Below, piece after piece: positions 6,292 to 15,426 of a stretch of 20,514 bases of DNA. The translations under genes were made by a program, and so were the position numbers. Source of the DNA: Candidatus Altimarinota bacterium (GTDB lineage: Bacteria > Patescibacteriota > Gracilibacteria > UBA4473); assembly GCA_905478675.1 (NCBI GenBank), contig CAJQJI010000002.1, forward strand, positions 1 to 20,514. Reading direction: 5' to 3'. Under the pieces are notes generated by a model that did not search any database, was not told the origin of the DNA, and saw only the letters and a list, made by a program, of their open reading frames with translations. Position 1 is the first letter of the stretch. Every line of letters begins with the position of its first letter.

Positions 6292-8475
6292 TTATGATTC
6301 ATCTTCAAATCCAGGCGGGGTTAGAGCTTGCACACGCCCGTCATACCGAAGCACAAATGGCGCGGAGTTTGGATAACAAGTCTTCGTATCTGGCTTGTAA
6401 CAGTAATCATTTTCACTATCTAACACTCGCTCGCCACCTAACGTAAATAAAGGCTCATAACGACGTACATAATTTAAATCGTACACTAAGGCTAGTTCAC
6501 GCTGTACTTTTTGCCCGTTTGGTCCAAGCGCGGGCACTAAATCAGAGCCACCTAAGGTATTCCGAGAGAAAAGCGTTCCTTCCAGTACTAACTGAAGTCC
6601 TAGTGGCGCCTGTAGATCTTGATTTGGCGTACTTTCGCGCCCCTCAATAATATCTTTTTCAGTGGGTTCGGCTAATTTTTGCGTACTTATCAAGGCGCCA
6701 TCTAAGAAATACGTTCCTACCATTTTTTGGACGTTTTGATGCACAAAAACATGTCCCCGTTCTGAATCATTTGGACGACTATTAATCACGATTATTCCCA
6801 ACGAATCTTCGACGGTTTTATACAACAAATCACGCGTAATTAATAAATTACCATCTTCAATAATGATCGTTTTAATGCCTTGATCAAAGATCAACGGATC
6901 CTCAGTTTTCCCTTCTCCATCTAATCTCAGCGTTACCCCTTTAAAATAGGCCACGTTTTCATCCCCAAAATCATTATTAATATCAAACGTAGTTTCGGTT
7001 CTTGGGGCCTGCCCACGAATAAGCGAAATAAAATTTCGACTGGCTCGCCGACGCCAATCACTAAATAAAATTTTATCGTCATTTGCGAGGACTACATTTA
7101 ACGACGACGTTGGGCTATTTTCGGTAATGAGCTTTCCTTCAATCGAAGCCCTTAAGAGCAAGGGCTTTAAAGGCGGTAATATTTCTAAGTTTTTCCCTTT
7201 TAAAATAGAAACCGGATAACGCACTAAGGCATTTTCTCCATTTATTTTTTGTAGATACGTTATTAACGGTTTTAAACGGAACTCCGTTTCAGCTACTCCG
7301 CCTTCAGGTTGTATTAAAGATACATCAATCTCATAGGGTTGTGGATTTTTTTCAATACTCACTAAATCTCGCATCGTAGTACGATCATCATTTGTGTTTC
7401 CATTAAAGCGAAGCCACAAAGATTCCAAATTGGGCGCGGTCCAATCAATACTTAACTTTTCTGGTAATGTTTTTTCTACAATACTACTTAACTGCAACGG
7501 CACTTTGACTGACCGATTTAGCGGCAGCAATACAAAATTTTCAATAGAAGTATTGGCCCCCGCTAGCATTTGCACCCACGGACTAAATAACGGCGTCACC
7601 GTTTTTATCGTAGTCTCACCTGGTAAGCCTTTATCTTCAGGTTCAAAATGCAGCTCAAATTTCACAGGCTGTGGTACCTGCGCAATAGCTTGGGTAAGTC
7701 CCCGATCATCTCTATCAGGTTCAAGTGATGGCACGAGCGCTTTTAACCCTACCTGTAATTTTTTATCGTCTTGTGGTAAATCAAACTGCACCACTTTTTT
7801 ATCTCCGGTAAAGTAAAGGCCGGCTAGAAAGGCTCCATATGGATTCTGACTGGCATCTAAATTTTGGGCGACTGACTCCGTTGGAAGTTTAAGGGTTAAC
7901 TGTCCACTAATACCTTCCGGTTTAACAACATTCCCAAAACGATCCCGTAAATTAACTTCAAGAACGCATTCATCGTTTCCATCTGCTAATAAAGTAGGAC
8001 TCGTACAGTTTGAGCGTTTCGCTACATCGACAATAGCGCTCTGTCCACCACTGGTTTTAGAGGCCACTGGATCCACCGTTGAATCCATTAAACTTAATTC
8101 GCTTGGAACAATGGTTAAAACCGTTTCTAAGGTGCTTTCGTTCCCTGCATAATCCGTTAGTTTCACCACCGACTCATACCACCCCGCTTGCTGAAAACAC
8201 TCTAAAGGCGCTAACGACTCGGTTAGTGTTAAAGGCCCTGCATCCGGATTGTTGAAACCTAAATCCGCCAACGTTTTGGTTACCGGTAAGCCTTCGTAAT
8301 TAATCTCAAAGCACTTAAAACTTTCTCTATGACTCAGGTCACTTGGCTGAAAACGGTTAATGGTTAAGGTTGATTTTTGCCAATTTACCCCCGACTGAGG
8401 GACTGAAATATCTTGCGCAAACCCCGTGTTAAGAAGTCCTATACTGAAGGCCAAACCGAGCATTTTAAGATTCAT
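6292..8475 (-). CDS. Large secreted protein of unknown function (about 727 aa)
   Basis: I do not recognise a family. I place the start at the ATG at 8475 because it opens a typical signal peptide (MNLKMLGLAFSIGLLNTGFAQ) and overlaps the upstream stop by only 11 nt. Starting at 8622 would put a long, poorly coding N-terminus inside the neighbour. The mature part looks beta-rich. An early segment with TDYAGNEST and LRDRFGNVV reads like Ig/fibronectin-type repeats of surface proteins. The last third (around FDQGIKTIIIEDGNLLIT, then EGTLFSRN) resembles a solenoid-like adhesin fold. There are six cysteines, the last two close together near the C-terminus (DYCYKPDTKTCYPN). No C-terminal membrane anchor or sorting motif is seen. 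It is translationally coupled to the 801-aa gene and likely works with it at the cell surface. Confidence 0.75.
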   Translation of the reverse strand: MNLKMLGLAFSIGLLNTGFAQDISVPQSGVNWQKSTLTINRFQPSDLSHRESFKCFEINYEGLPVTKTLADLGFNNPDAGPLTLTESLAPLECFQQAGWYESVVKLTDYAGNESTLETVLTIVPSELSLMDSTVDPVASKTSGGQSAIVDVAKRSNCTSPTLLADGNDECVLEVNLRDRFGNVVKPEGISGQLTLKLPTESVAQNLDASQNPYGAFLAGLYFTGDKKVVQFDLPQDDKKLQVGLKALVPSLEPDRDDRGLTQAIAQVPQPVKFELHFEPEDKGLPGETTIKTVTPLFSPWVQMLAGANTSIENFVLLPLNRSVKVPLQLSSIVEKTLPEKLSIDWTAPNLESLWLRFNGNTNDDRTTMRDLVSIEKNPQPYEIDVSLIQPEGGVAETEFRLKPLITYLQKINGENALVRYPVSILKGKNLEILPPLKPLLLRASIEGKLITENSPTSSLNVVLANDDKILFSDWRRRASRNFISLIRGQAPRTETTFDINNDFGDENVAYFKGVTLRLDGEGKTEDPLIFDQGIKTIIIEDGNLLITRDLLYKTVEDSLGIIVINSRPNDSERGHVFVHQNVQKMVGTYFLDGALISTQKLAEPTEKDIIEGRESTPNQDLQAPLGLQLVLEGTLFSRNTLGGSDLVPALGPNGQKVQRELALVYDLNYVRRYEPLFTLGGERVLDSENDYCYKPDTKTCYPNSAPFVLRYDGRVQALTPPGFEDES

Positions 8476-10870
8476 CAAGTTCCAAGTTAAAAGGCAAACA
8501 CAGACGATCTGAGGTAAAGGCCCCAATGCCACAAATAACCTGACAACTCCCATTTTCAAAGTTATACCCTTCTGGACAAGCCGGCTCACAAAGCCCGTTA
8601 TAAGCGACGCCTCTCCAAACATTTTGTGCCGATACTAGGACACACGGTTGTGATCGCTCTACGCACGACCAAGACTGGTTATCAAGCCGAAAGAATGGAT
8701 TTTTATCCCCACACAATTGAGACGAAAAAGGTGTTTTTATGTCGGTGGCTTTAATTTTTTTAGGATCAGAGTAACGCAGGCTTAGGGCTGTTTTTTCAGT
8801 AGCCGTTGCTGCCTCGGAGCTACCAAGCAGTAAACTTTCAATGCTTGGTGGAACCGGATCATAGCCACTAATTTCTATCATTTCATTCGTACAATTTCCA
8901 GCTGTATCACAGACTTCAAACTGCCGTGCGGCTTCGGTATTACACTGCAAGGCATCACTACAGAAATTCCCAACCACGCTAAAGTCTTGTAACGGCGTCA
9001 CACAATCACTGCCCTGGTCTTGGCACGAAATTGAAACCGTAATCGGTTCATTCGTGTAATCGGCTTCTGCCAAAATTTCTCCAGTCGATTTTTTAAGCTG
9101 CCACTGCCATAATGGTGGTTGTTGATCTATTTGGAAAAAACCAAAACCTTCTAACGGGGTCGCTAAATAAACGGGGGCTTCTTCTTTTTGTTGATAGGGG
9201 AAAATAAGTTGAATTTGCCAACTCCCTTCTTCCCAAATCATTGGTTCGGTAGCGCCAATTGGATTTACCTGACTTAATCGGCTTAAATCAAGAACAAAAT
9301 AATAATCGCCAGAGCTTGAATTTTTATATACTTCTGTTTCTGACTTCAGCACATTTGAAGCCAAATTAAACTGATACATTTTTTTAGTTGGGCTTATCAA
9401 ATTAAACCGCAAATCATCAAAAGCCTCTCTTTTTAGTAAACTGGTCTGAGTTAAATAATTAAATATTCGGCCTTTAACAGGAAACCACTGAAAGCCGGTT
9501 TCACTTTTAGGATTAAACACCATATTTTGAGCGGGAATAGGGTTTGACCATTCCACCATAGGAAATATGTCTCTCCCGACAGTCAGGGCATAAACCGCTG
9601 TCATTGTGGTGCTCATCCCTCCTAAAGATAAAACAAAGAGCACCAGCCAACGTGACCGAGCCCAAGCCAAAAGCACCAGCAATAATAACAGCACGGTACA
9701 AATCACCACAACCCCTAGTATCTGCCCATCAGACAGAGTGAACTTTTTTTCAGAAGGCACAATCGGGGGAATGTTTTCTACGGGTGGTTTTTCTTCCACG
9801 GAGTCTGGAATAACCGCGGTCTCTAGGTTTATTTCTTTTGATTCAAATTCTACCGTTTGAACTTTTTTACCTTTCAAATAAAAGCTCGCCGCCCCTTTTA
9901 TGTCTGTCACGTAATCCGGTAAACTTAAATCAATGTATTTTGTAAAGTAGCCAGGCTGTAACGCCAGACTAAAATTTTTATCTAAATAAATATTCTGCTG
10001 ATTTTGCAGACGAACCTGCATTTGCACTGGTTCGGTCAACACGACGGTTGAAAGTCCATCTAGCTCTAAACGAGCGGCAGACTTATCGGCTTCTGTGTAA
10101 TAAGCTTCTAAATCGACCACTTTAAAAAAATCTCCAGATTGATAAATCTGCTTATAATAAACGGCTGAAATCGACTCCCGAGTACTCGCATCCAGCAAAC
10201 TAAGAACCACTTCATAAACCCCTGCAGGATAATCAAAAGGCAGCTTATAACTTAATTGCTGCCGCTGCCGAGGATCTAGCGTTACAATGGGCTCATCCCG
10301 ACTCAACAGTAAATCTCCATAATGCGCTAAGCCTTGATAAATTCTAATTTGCGGCACATAACTTTGTCTTACTAAGGCATTTTCGGCAAATAAATCGATG
10401 TTAAGCTGCGGCGTATCATCTAAAAAAACTTCGGTTGAAGTTAGGGTCACGGCTGGTGATTTTTCAGGAAAATCAATATATTTATGCCCGCTCCCAGCCG
10501 TATTACCAAACTGATCATAAGCTTGGACGCTTAAAAACAGCGTTCCCATCCCTTCGATTTGTTCAAAATAAAAAGGCATGATGCGCTGAGCCAAAGCGGG
10601 TAAATCAAGCGTTTCTCGCCAGACCACCCCTTCATTTTGATTTAACAACGTAAACTGCAAAGTACTCGCTTCAAGTGGCCGGCGTGATAAAATTTCTCCC
10701 GAAAAAAAATCATCTTCGTTTGTTGATCGAACTAGTATCTGCAAGGGTTCAACCGCCCGCGTTGGCACACTGGTTAACTGGCTCGGTTCAATAACCTGTG
10801 CATTTCCACTAAAAAATGGATACACGCCCAGTAATAAACCTCCTAAAAGCCACAATTTTAGCGCCTTCAT
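8465..10870 (-). CDS. Giant secreted/membrane protein with central TM hairpin and Cys-rich C-terminus (801 aa)
   Basis: No family is recognised. A signal peptide covers about residues 1-24. Residues 25-350 are beta-rich, with Ig-like phrases such as SVQAYDQFGNTAGSG. A proline-rich linker (around 355-378) leads to two adjacent hydrophobic helices at about 383-402 and 407-430. The remaining 370 residues have 14 cysteines within the last 190, including EVCDTAGNCTNE and a compact EGF-like tail (CPEGYNFENGSCQVICG). If the two helices form a hairpin, both halves face outside, which suits disulfide formation. It overlaps the 727-aa gene by 11 nt and follows the VanW gene after 80 bp. That gap holds a weak AACAGC/GCTGTT hairpin on the minus strand. 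The ATG at 10870 lacks a Shine-Dalgarno. Roles in a surface layer or adhesion machine are inference. Confidence 0.78.
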   Translation of the reverse strand: MKALKLWLLGGLLLGVYPFFSGNAQVIEPSQLTSVPTRAVEPLQILVRSTNEDDFFSGEILSRRPLEASTLQFTLLNQNEGVVWRETLDLPALAQRIMPFYFEQIEGMGTLFLSVQAYDQFGNTAGSGHKYIDFPEKSPAVTLTSTEVFLDDTPQLNIDLFAENALVRQSYVPQIRIYQGLAHYGDLLLSRDEPIVTLDPRQRQQLSYKLPFDYPAGVYEVVLSLLDASTRESISAVYYKQIYQSGDFFKVVDLEAYYTEADKSAARLELDGLSTVVLTEPVQMQVRLQNQQNIYLDKNFSLALQPGYFTKYIDLSLPDYVTDIKGAASFYLKGKKVQTVEFESKEINLETAVIPDSVEEKPPVENIPPIVPSEKKFTLSDGQILGVVVICTVLLLLLVLLAWARSRWLVLFVLSLGGMSTTMTAVYALTVGRDIFPMVEWSNPIPAQNMVFNPKSETGFQWFPVKGRIFNYLTQTSLLKREAFDDLRFNLISPTKKMYQFNLASNVLKSETEVYKNSSSGDYYFVLDLSRLSQVNPIGATEPMIWEEGSWQIQLIFPYQQKEEAPVYLATPLEGFGFFQIDQQPPLWQWQLKKSTGEILAEADYTNEPITVSISCQDQGSDCVTPLQDFSVVGNFCSDALQCNTEAARQFEVCDTAGNCTNEMIEISGYDPVPPSIESLLLGSSEAATATEKTALSLRYSDPKKIKATDIKTPFSSQLCGDKNPFFRLDNQSWSCVERSQPCVLVSAQNVWRGVAYNGLCEPACPEGYNFENGSCQVICGIGAFTSDRLCLPFNLELDES

Positions 10871-10950
10871 ACAATGCTAATTTTCGATTAAAATGATCTA
10901 AAAGTAAAACAAGCGCGCTCGACAAATAACAGCTTTATACTGCTGTTTGC

Positions 10951-12270
10951 TTATGATTCGATTACCATTGCTGCTTCCTGTGTTTCTTCGGTAACAGGCT
11001 CTTTAGCGGTTTCGTCTAATTCTGGTGTTAATTGAGCGGTTTCGACCCCTTGCCATATTTTAGCCGCCCACGGTCTATAATAAGACTTTAAAACCTCTTC
11101 CTGCGGGGCTTCACCTTGTTTCCAAACCCGACGCACCCACTGCGTTGCAAAGCCATCATGAGCCGGTGACGCCTCAAGCATTTCCCCTACGGCTAATTGA
11201 TCCGTTTCAATAATTTCTGGCTCTGGAGCCTTGCGATAATCAGAAATAAACGGACCTTCTACCGCCACTTTTCGACCATCATCTTGTCCGTAAAATACAA
11301 AATATAAATTATCACCACTCGTAAATGCCTGCATAGCAATATCACCTGGAGTATCATTCGAGAATCTAAAATCTTGTCCGCCTAAGTAGATCGTTGCATC
11401 CAAACCATGTGGCTTGTAATAAGGCACGGCATAGGAGTGATTTCGTCGATCAACCATCGGTAAGCCCGCGGTGAAAGCGGCTCTAAAAACAGTGGTTGAA
11501 ACCTGACAAACCCCGCCACCAAGCTCTTTCTCAGTTTCATTCCCCTTAATCACCAACTCTGGCACAAACCCATCCGCTTCGGTTACCTCTTTTAAAATAG
11601 CATTAAACGAGAAAGTACGTCCTTTTGGTACAATCAATCCATTATATTTTCGAATAGCCGCTAAAATATTTTGTACTCGCGCATCTGAGGAGCCCGTAAA
11701 ATCAGAGCGACCAATCGCAATCACCGATTCAATCCCTCGTTCTTTTAATTCCTCACTGGCTGCCACTGGCGCAAAAGTACGTTCCGCTGGCACCCGCACA
11801 AACTCATCGCCTTGGGCTAACGCCGTGTTAAGCAAATAGGCCAATTTATCCTCATCAATATCATAATGTCCCGTAGTAGGCTTCCCTGAAAAGGCCACAC
11901 TACCACCTTTTAACGTTAATTTAACAGGCTCAGCCTCACGCTGACTCACCAAGGAGGTCGTTCTAAAAAAAGCGGCTAGAGCCTCAGGATCTACCGTAGT
12001 TTTAAATTCCGTTTCTACCCGAGCCAAACCGTCGCTTGGAGGCAAATTCTCGCCAAAAGAAACTGGAAAACGGTTATCGCCAACCACCAAGAAATGACTT
12101 GGGGTCTGCTGCAATATTTCCGGATGGGTTCTAAAATCAAGCGTTAACAAACGATCCTCAAAAATAAGGGTAATTTTAGTTGGAATATCTTCCTCTGCCT
12201 TCAATTCTCCCGCCACCAAGTTGGCAGCCAGAAGGCCAAAGACAAGTGTTTTAAATTTAAGGAGCTTCAT
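10951..12270 (-). CDS. VanW family protein (439 aa)
   Basis: This is a predicted exported, wall-associated protein with an N-terminal signal sequence (about 1-25). The VanW domain spans roughly residues 185-320, with GRSDFTGSSDARVQNI, PKGRTFSFNAIL, GGGVCQVSTTVFRAA near 250, RRNHSYAVPYY and the GLDATIYLGGQDFRF end. The region before it (about 40-170) is in the position of the peptidoglycan-binding-4 domain common in this family. The tail (about 340-415) looks like a G5-type strand module with VRRVWKQGEAPQEEVLKS. VanW proteins occur widely in bacterial envelopes, and their exact biochemical role is not settled. This is not evidence of vancomycin resistance, because no vanHAX-type genes are near. 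The start overlaps the end of the S41 peptidase gene by 14 nt, so the two are probably translated together. Confidence 0.9.
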   Translation of the reverse strand: MKLLKFKTLVFGLLAANLVAGELKAEEDIPTKITLIFEDRLLTLDFRTHPEILQQTPSHFLVVGDNRFPVSFGENLPPSDGLARVETEFKTTVDPEALAAFFRTTSLVSQREAEPVKLTLKGGSVAFSGKPTTGHYDIDEDKLAYLLNTALAQGDEFVRVPAERTFAPVAASEELKERGIESVIAIGRSDFTGSSDARVQNILAAIRKYNGLIVPKGRTFSFNAILKEVTEADGFVPELVIKGNETEKELGGGVCQVSTTVFRAAFTAGLPMVDRRNHSYAVPYYKPHGLDATIYLGGQDFRFSNDTPGDIAMQAFTSGDNLYFVFYGQDDGRKVAVEGPFISDYRKAPEPEIIETDQLAVGEMLEASPAHDGFATQWVRRVWKQGEAPQEEVLKSYYRPWAAKIWQGVETAQLTPELDETAKEPVTEETQEAAMVIES

Positions 12271-13666
12271 CCGTATTAGATTCTTCAGTATTTAAAGTTG
12301 TATCATCCTCAATCGGATTATCAAGCACTTCGCCATTTTCTACTATAGGATTGTTTTCCGTTTCTGGCATTGGCACGCCTTCCGCGATAATTTCATACAT
12401 CTCAGAGGTCCCAATAAGTGATAAAGCTCTTAATAAGACTTGATCAACGCCTTCTGGCGCATTTTCATCAAATTCAACCACCACATGTGGATCAATTCCA
12501 TGTTTTTGAATTGAACGTCCGTTTGGCGTTAACCATTCAGAAACCGTAATTTTCAAGTTAGCGCCACTCGCTAAAGGGATTACGTTTTGTACAGACCCTT
12601 TTCCAAAAGTTTTACGCCCCACAACCAAACCTCGATTTAAATCTTGAACGGCACCAGCAAAAATTTCAGAAGCACTGGCTGACCCCTCATTCACTAATAC
12701 TACCAATGGTAAATCAAGCAAGCTACCATCTCGACCGGTTTTTAAATCCCCTGTATCACCAAAGCGACGTCCCTCTGTTCTAACCACCACTGACTCTTTT
12801 ATAAACTCAGACAAAATTTTAATACAAGCGTCTAATAATCCGCCTCCATTATTTCGTAAATCAACCACAACGCCTTTGGGTGACTCTAAGACAATCGCTT
12901 CAACCGCGGCTCTAAAATCACGAGCCGCGTTATTCCCGAACTGATACAAAGAGATAATCGCAATTTCATCTTCATTAATTTCCCACTCAATCGTTGGCAG
13001 AACAATGCTGTCTCGTACAATCGTAATATCAATTGGTTTGCGTTCATTTTCACGAATAACCGTCAGAATAACCGGTTCGCCTTTAGGCCCTCTAATTTGC
13101 GTCACCGCTTCTTCTAGGGTGATCCCAAAAGTTGGCTCTCCGTCAATTTCAAAGACAATATCACCCGACTGTAATCCAGCCGCTTCAGCGGGACTGCCTT
13201 TAAGCGGGCTCACAATAATAATTTGGTCGTCCCGTCGATCAATTTCGGCCCCCACCCCTTCAAACTCACCTGACATAGATTCCTCAAAATCAGCGGCTTC
13301 TTTTGGAGTCATAAAAACCGTATACGGATCATCCAAAGACTCTACTAAGCCCTTAATAGCTCCGTAAACTTGAGTTTGAGTATCAAAATTCTCTGTTCTC
13401 AAAAAGTTGGCTTCTGCTAAGTGCCAAACTTCCCAGAAAGTCGATAAGTCTACTTCTTTCGGATCGGTTTTCCGAAACACGGCTGGACGAGTCGTTTCAG
13501 CATTTAAGTTCATGTTAGCAATTACCTCTTGATTTTCCTCTAATCTCGAAAGCTCTTGCCCCAAACTGTCATTATTCTTTTGACTTAAACTCCATCCCAA
13601 TAAAAACCCAAGAATAGGCAAAATAAGAAAGAGTATAAAACGGACATTACGTTGATAGTGTAGCAT
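12257..13666 (-). CDS. ctpA: S41 family C-terminal processing peptidase (CtpA-like, 469 aa)
   Basis: This membrane-anchored serine protease trims or degrades extracytoplasmic proteins from their C-termini. An N-terminal membrane helix (about 9-29) is followed by a cap region, a PDZ domain (about 125-215, with EFEGVGAEI, GSPAEAAGLQSGDIV and RGPKGEPV), and the S41 core. The core shows DLRNNGGG, the nucleophile motif GSASASEIF (Ser331 by spacing to the lysine, 25 residues as in Tsp) and the general base Lys356 in TFGKGSVQ. After the core comes an acidic, Asn/Glu-rich tail. Family length and order are normal. The ATG at 13666 directly follows an A+T-rich run containing TAATAT/TATAAT, so a leaderless start is possible. 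It opens a run of envelope genes; the secreted neighbours are plausible substrates, by inference only. Confidence 0.93.
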   Translation of the reverse strand: MLHYQRNVRFILFLILPILGFLLGWSLSQKNNDSLGQELSRLEENQEVIANMNLNAETTRPAVFRKTDPKEVDLSTFWEVWHLAEANFLRTENFDTQTQVYGAIKGLVESLDDPYTVFMTPKEAADFEESMSGEFEGVGAEIDRRDDQIIIVSPLKGSPAEAAGLQSGDIVFEIDGEPTFGITLEEAVTQIRGPKGEPVILTVIRENERKPIDITIVRDSIVLPTIEWEINEDEIAIISLYQFGNNAARDFRAAVEAIVLESPKGVVVDLRNNGGGLLDACIKILSEFIKESVVVRTEGRRFGDTGDLKTGRDGSLLDLPLVVLVNEGSASASEIFAGAVQDLNRGLVVGRKTFGKGSVQNVIPLASGANLKITVSEWLTPNGRSIQKHGIDPHVVVEFDENAPEGVDQVLLRALSLIGTSEMYEIIAEGVPMPETENNPIVENGEVLDNPIEDDTTLNTEESNTDEAP

Positions 13667-13759
13667 GATTATATATTACGAAGCGATTCTAGGGCGCGAA
13701 CTTAAAATATCAATTGCCAAGACTCCAAACTGTGGAATCATAACGCCAAAAATAAATCC

Positions 13760-14884
13760 TTAAGCTAAAACTGACGCCGCCATAGCGGGCGCTATCTTCT
13801 TATCAAAGGGATCTGGAATAATGTAATCGGTTTTTGGATTTTCGACCAAAGACGCCAAAGTTTCAGCCGCACTTAATTTTATTTTATCCGTTACCTGATT
13901 TATCCGATGGTCGAGCAGTCCGCGAAACAGTCCCGGAAACACTAAGACATTATTAATTTGATTTGGATAATCTGATCTCCCCGTAGCCATTACGGCTACC
14001 CCAGCTTCTTCGGCGAGCGAAGGATGCATTTCGGGGTCTGGGTTGGCTAAGGCAAACACCACGGGACTCGAAGCCATCGTTTTCACCATAGCTGGTGTTA
14101 AAACATCTGGTTTTGAGGCGCCAATAAAAACATCCGCTCCGATTAAGGCCTCTTCCAGCGTTTGACTGGCTTCTACCGTGCAAAAACTTTGCTTTTCGTT
14201 ATTAAGATTATCTCGGTCACAGTGCACCACCCCTTTTGAGTCTGTCATAACAATGTTTTCCACGCCCCACTGACGAACCAGTTTTGCAATCGCAATGCCA
14301 CCGGCCCCCGCTCCAGAGATAACCACTTTTACCGCCTCTTTCTCTTTCTGCACGACTTTTAGGGCATTAATAAGAGCGGCTACGGTACAAATAGCGGTAC
14401 CATGCTGATCATCATGAAAGACGGGAATATCAAGCTTCTCATTTAAACGCGCCTCAATTTCAAAACAGCGCGGCGCCGAAATATCCTCTAAATTAATGCC
14501 TCCAAAGGTTGGGGCTATACGCATAATAGTTTCTACAATTTCGTCTGGATCTTGAGTATCAAGCACAATTGGCACTCCGTCGACATTTCCAAAATGCTTA
14601 AGTAACATGCATTTCCCCTCCATAACCGGTAAAGCCGCTTCTGGGCCAATGTTCCCTAATCCTAAGACCGCACTCCCATCAGAAATAACGGCCACCGTAT
14701 TTTTCTTAATGGTTAAATCGAAGGCCTTACTTTTGTCTTTTGCAATTTCTAAACAAGGCCCTGCAATCCCAGGACTATAATAAACTGAAAGTGCTTCTTT
14801 TGTATTTGGTGCCGCTACCAGCCCCGTAAAAATAGCCCCACCATGAGCCGCTCTAGCCGCAATTGATTTTTGTTTGTAATCCAT
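13760..14884 (-). CDS. Malic enzyme, NAD(P)-dependent, oxaloacetate-decarboxylating type
   Basis: This cytoplasmic enzyme oxidatively decarboxylates malate to pyruvate with reduction of NAD or NADP, linking C4 acids to pyruvate metabolism. The 374-aa protein is the short bacterial form without the phosphotransacetylase-like domain of MaeB. Motifs are YYSPGIAGPC near 35, NTVAVISDGSAVLGLGNIGP near 63-82 (catalytic region), FHDDQHGTA near 155 (metal-binding DD), the dinucleotide loop SGAGAGGIAIAKL near 190, FIGASKPDVLT, and ALANPDPEM. The residue choosing NAD over NADP cannot be settled by eye. A TAAAAT box lies 9 nt before the ATG, and no Shine-Dalgarno is seen. About 90 bp separate it from ctpA downstream. 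Confidence 0.93.
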   Translation of the reverse strand: MDYKQKSIAARAAHGGAIFTGLVAAPNTKEALSVYYSPGIAGPCLEIAKDKSKAFDLTIKKNTVAVISDGSAVLGLGNIGPEAALPVMEGKCMLLKHFGNVDGVPIVLDTQDPDEIVETIMRIAPTFGGINLEDISAPRCFEIEARLNEKLDIPVFHDDQHGTAICTVAALINALKVVQKEKEAVKVVISGAGAGGIAIAKLVRQWGVENIVMTDSKGVVHCDRDNLNNEKQSFCTVEASQTLEEALIGADVFIGASKPDVLTPAMVKTMASSPVVFALANPDPEMHPSLAEEAGVAVMATGRSDYPNQINNVLVFPGLFRGLLDHRINQVTDKIKLSAAETLASLVENPKTDYIIPDPFDKKIAPAMAASVLA

Positions 14885-14962
14885 GTTGGCAAGATTTTAC
14901 CCGCAAGTGCGTAAAGACCAAATAAATCTGCACACTCCCCCTAGAACGTTTTGCTTAAAAGA

Positions 14963-15367
14963 CTAATAATAATCAACACAAGTATCGGTTCGGTAATCCC
15001 ATATTTTATCTTCAATCGCCGTACACTCATCAATCATTTTTACGTAATCAGATTCTACGGTAACCGCTGTATTACGATTTACTCGGCTATAAAGCGTTGG
15101 CGCTTTCGCTTTTACCGCAGACGAGGTTTTTGCCTTCGCTGGCACCAGCGGCAGATCTGTCCAATCTTCACCTTCATCAAAGGTTGACATAAATTCCGCC
15201 TCGGTTGAGGCCCCTAAATAAGTGTAAACATGAATAATATTATTGGCTTCCACAATATTAGCCGCTTGCCCTGATTCAATATCACTTAAAACTGAACTAG
15301 ACGCAAACGTCGTCCATAAAACCGATAAAACCAGCGCCATGAATCCAACCGATCGAATAATTTTCAT
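14963..15367 (-). CDS. Small exported protein of unknown function (134 aa)
   Basis: No family is recognised. The N-terminus (about 1-24, MKIIRSVGFMALVLSVLWTT) is a signal peptide or single membrane anchor. The rest is hydrophilic, with a Lys/Ala stretch (VPAKAKTSSAVKAKAP) in the middle and a C-terminal ECTAIEDKIWDYRTDTCVDYY-like segment (21 residues) whose two cysteines could form a disulfide. A TTGCCT-17-TACAGT pair lies upstream on the minus strand (about 15388-15416) and may be a promoter. It stands between the glycosyltransferase and malic enzyme genes with short gaps. The coding call rests on the signal sequence and coherent composition. Confidence 0.65.
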   Translation of the reverse strand: MKIIRSVGFMALVLSVLWTTFASSSVLSDIESGQAANIVEANNIIHVYTYLGASTEAEFMSTFDEGEDWTDLPLVPAKAKTSSAVKAKAPTLYSRVNRNTAVTVESDYVKMIDECTAIEDKIWDYRTDTCVDYY

Positions 15368-15426
15368 TTTAATTACTAAAAAACAATAATTAAACTGTAT
15401 TCCTTCTCAGTCTGAAAGGCAACTTA

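Noticed and set aside
7394..7816. 140-codon plus-strand frame inside the 727-aa gene, and similar antisense frames at 13005-13367 and 15683-16036
   Set aside because: They are antisense to well-supported genes and have no initiation signals or recognisable domains.
8476..8622. Longer N-terminus for the 727-aa secreted protein
   Set aside because: It would overlap the 801-aa gene by 158 bp and place about 49 residues before a well-formed signal peptide. The ATG at 8475 fits better.
10951..12270. Vancomycin-resistance function for the VanW gene
   Set aside because: VanW-domain proteins are widespread wall-associated proteins, and no vanH/A/X-like genes occur nearby.
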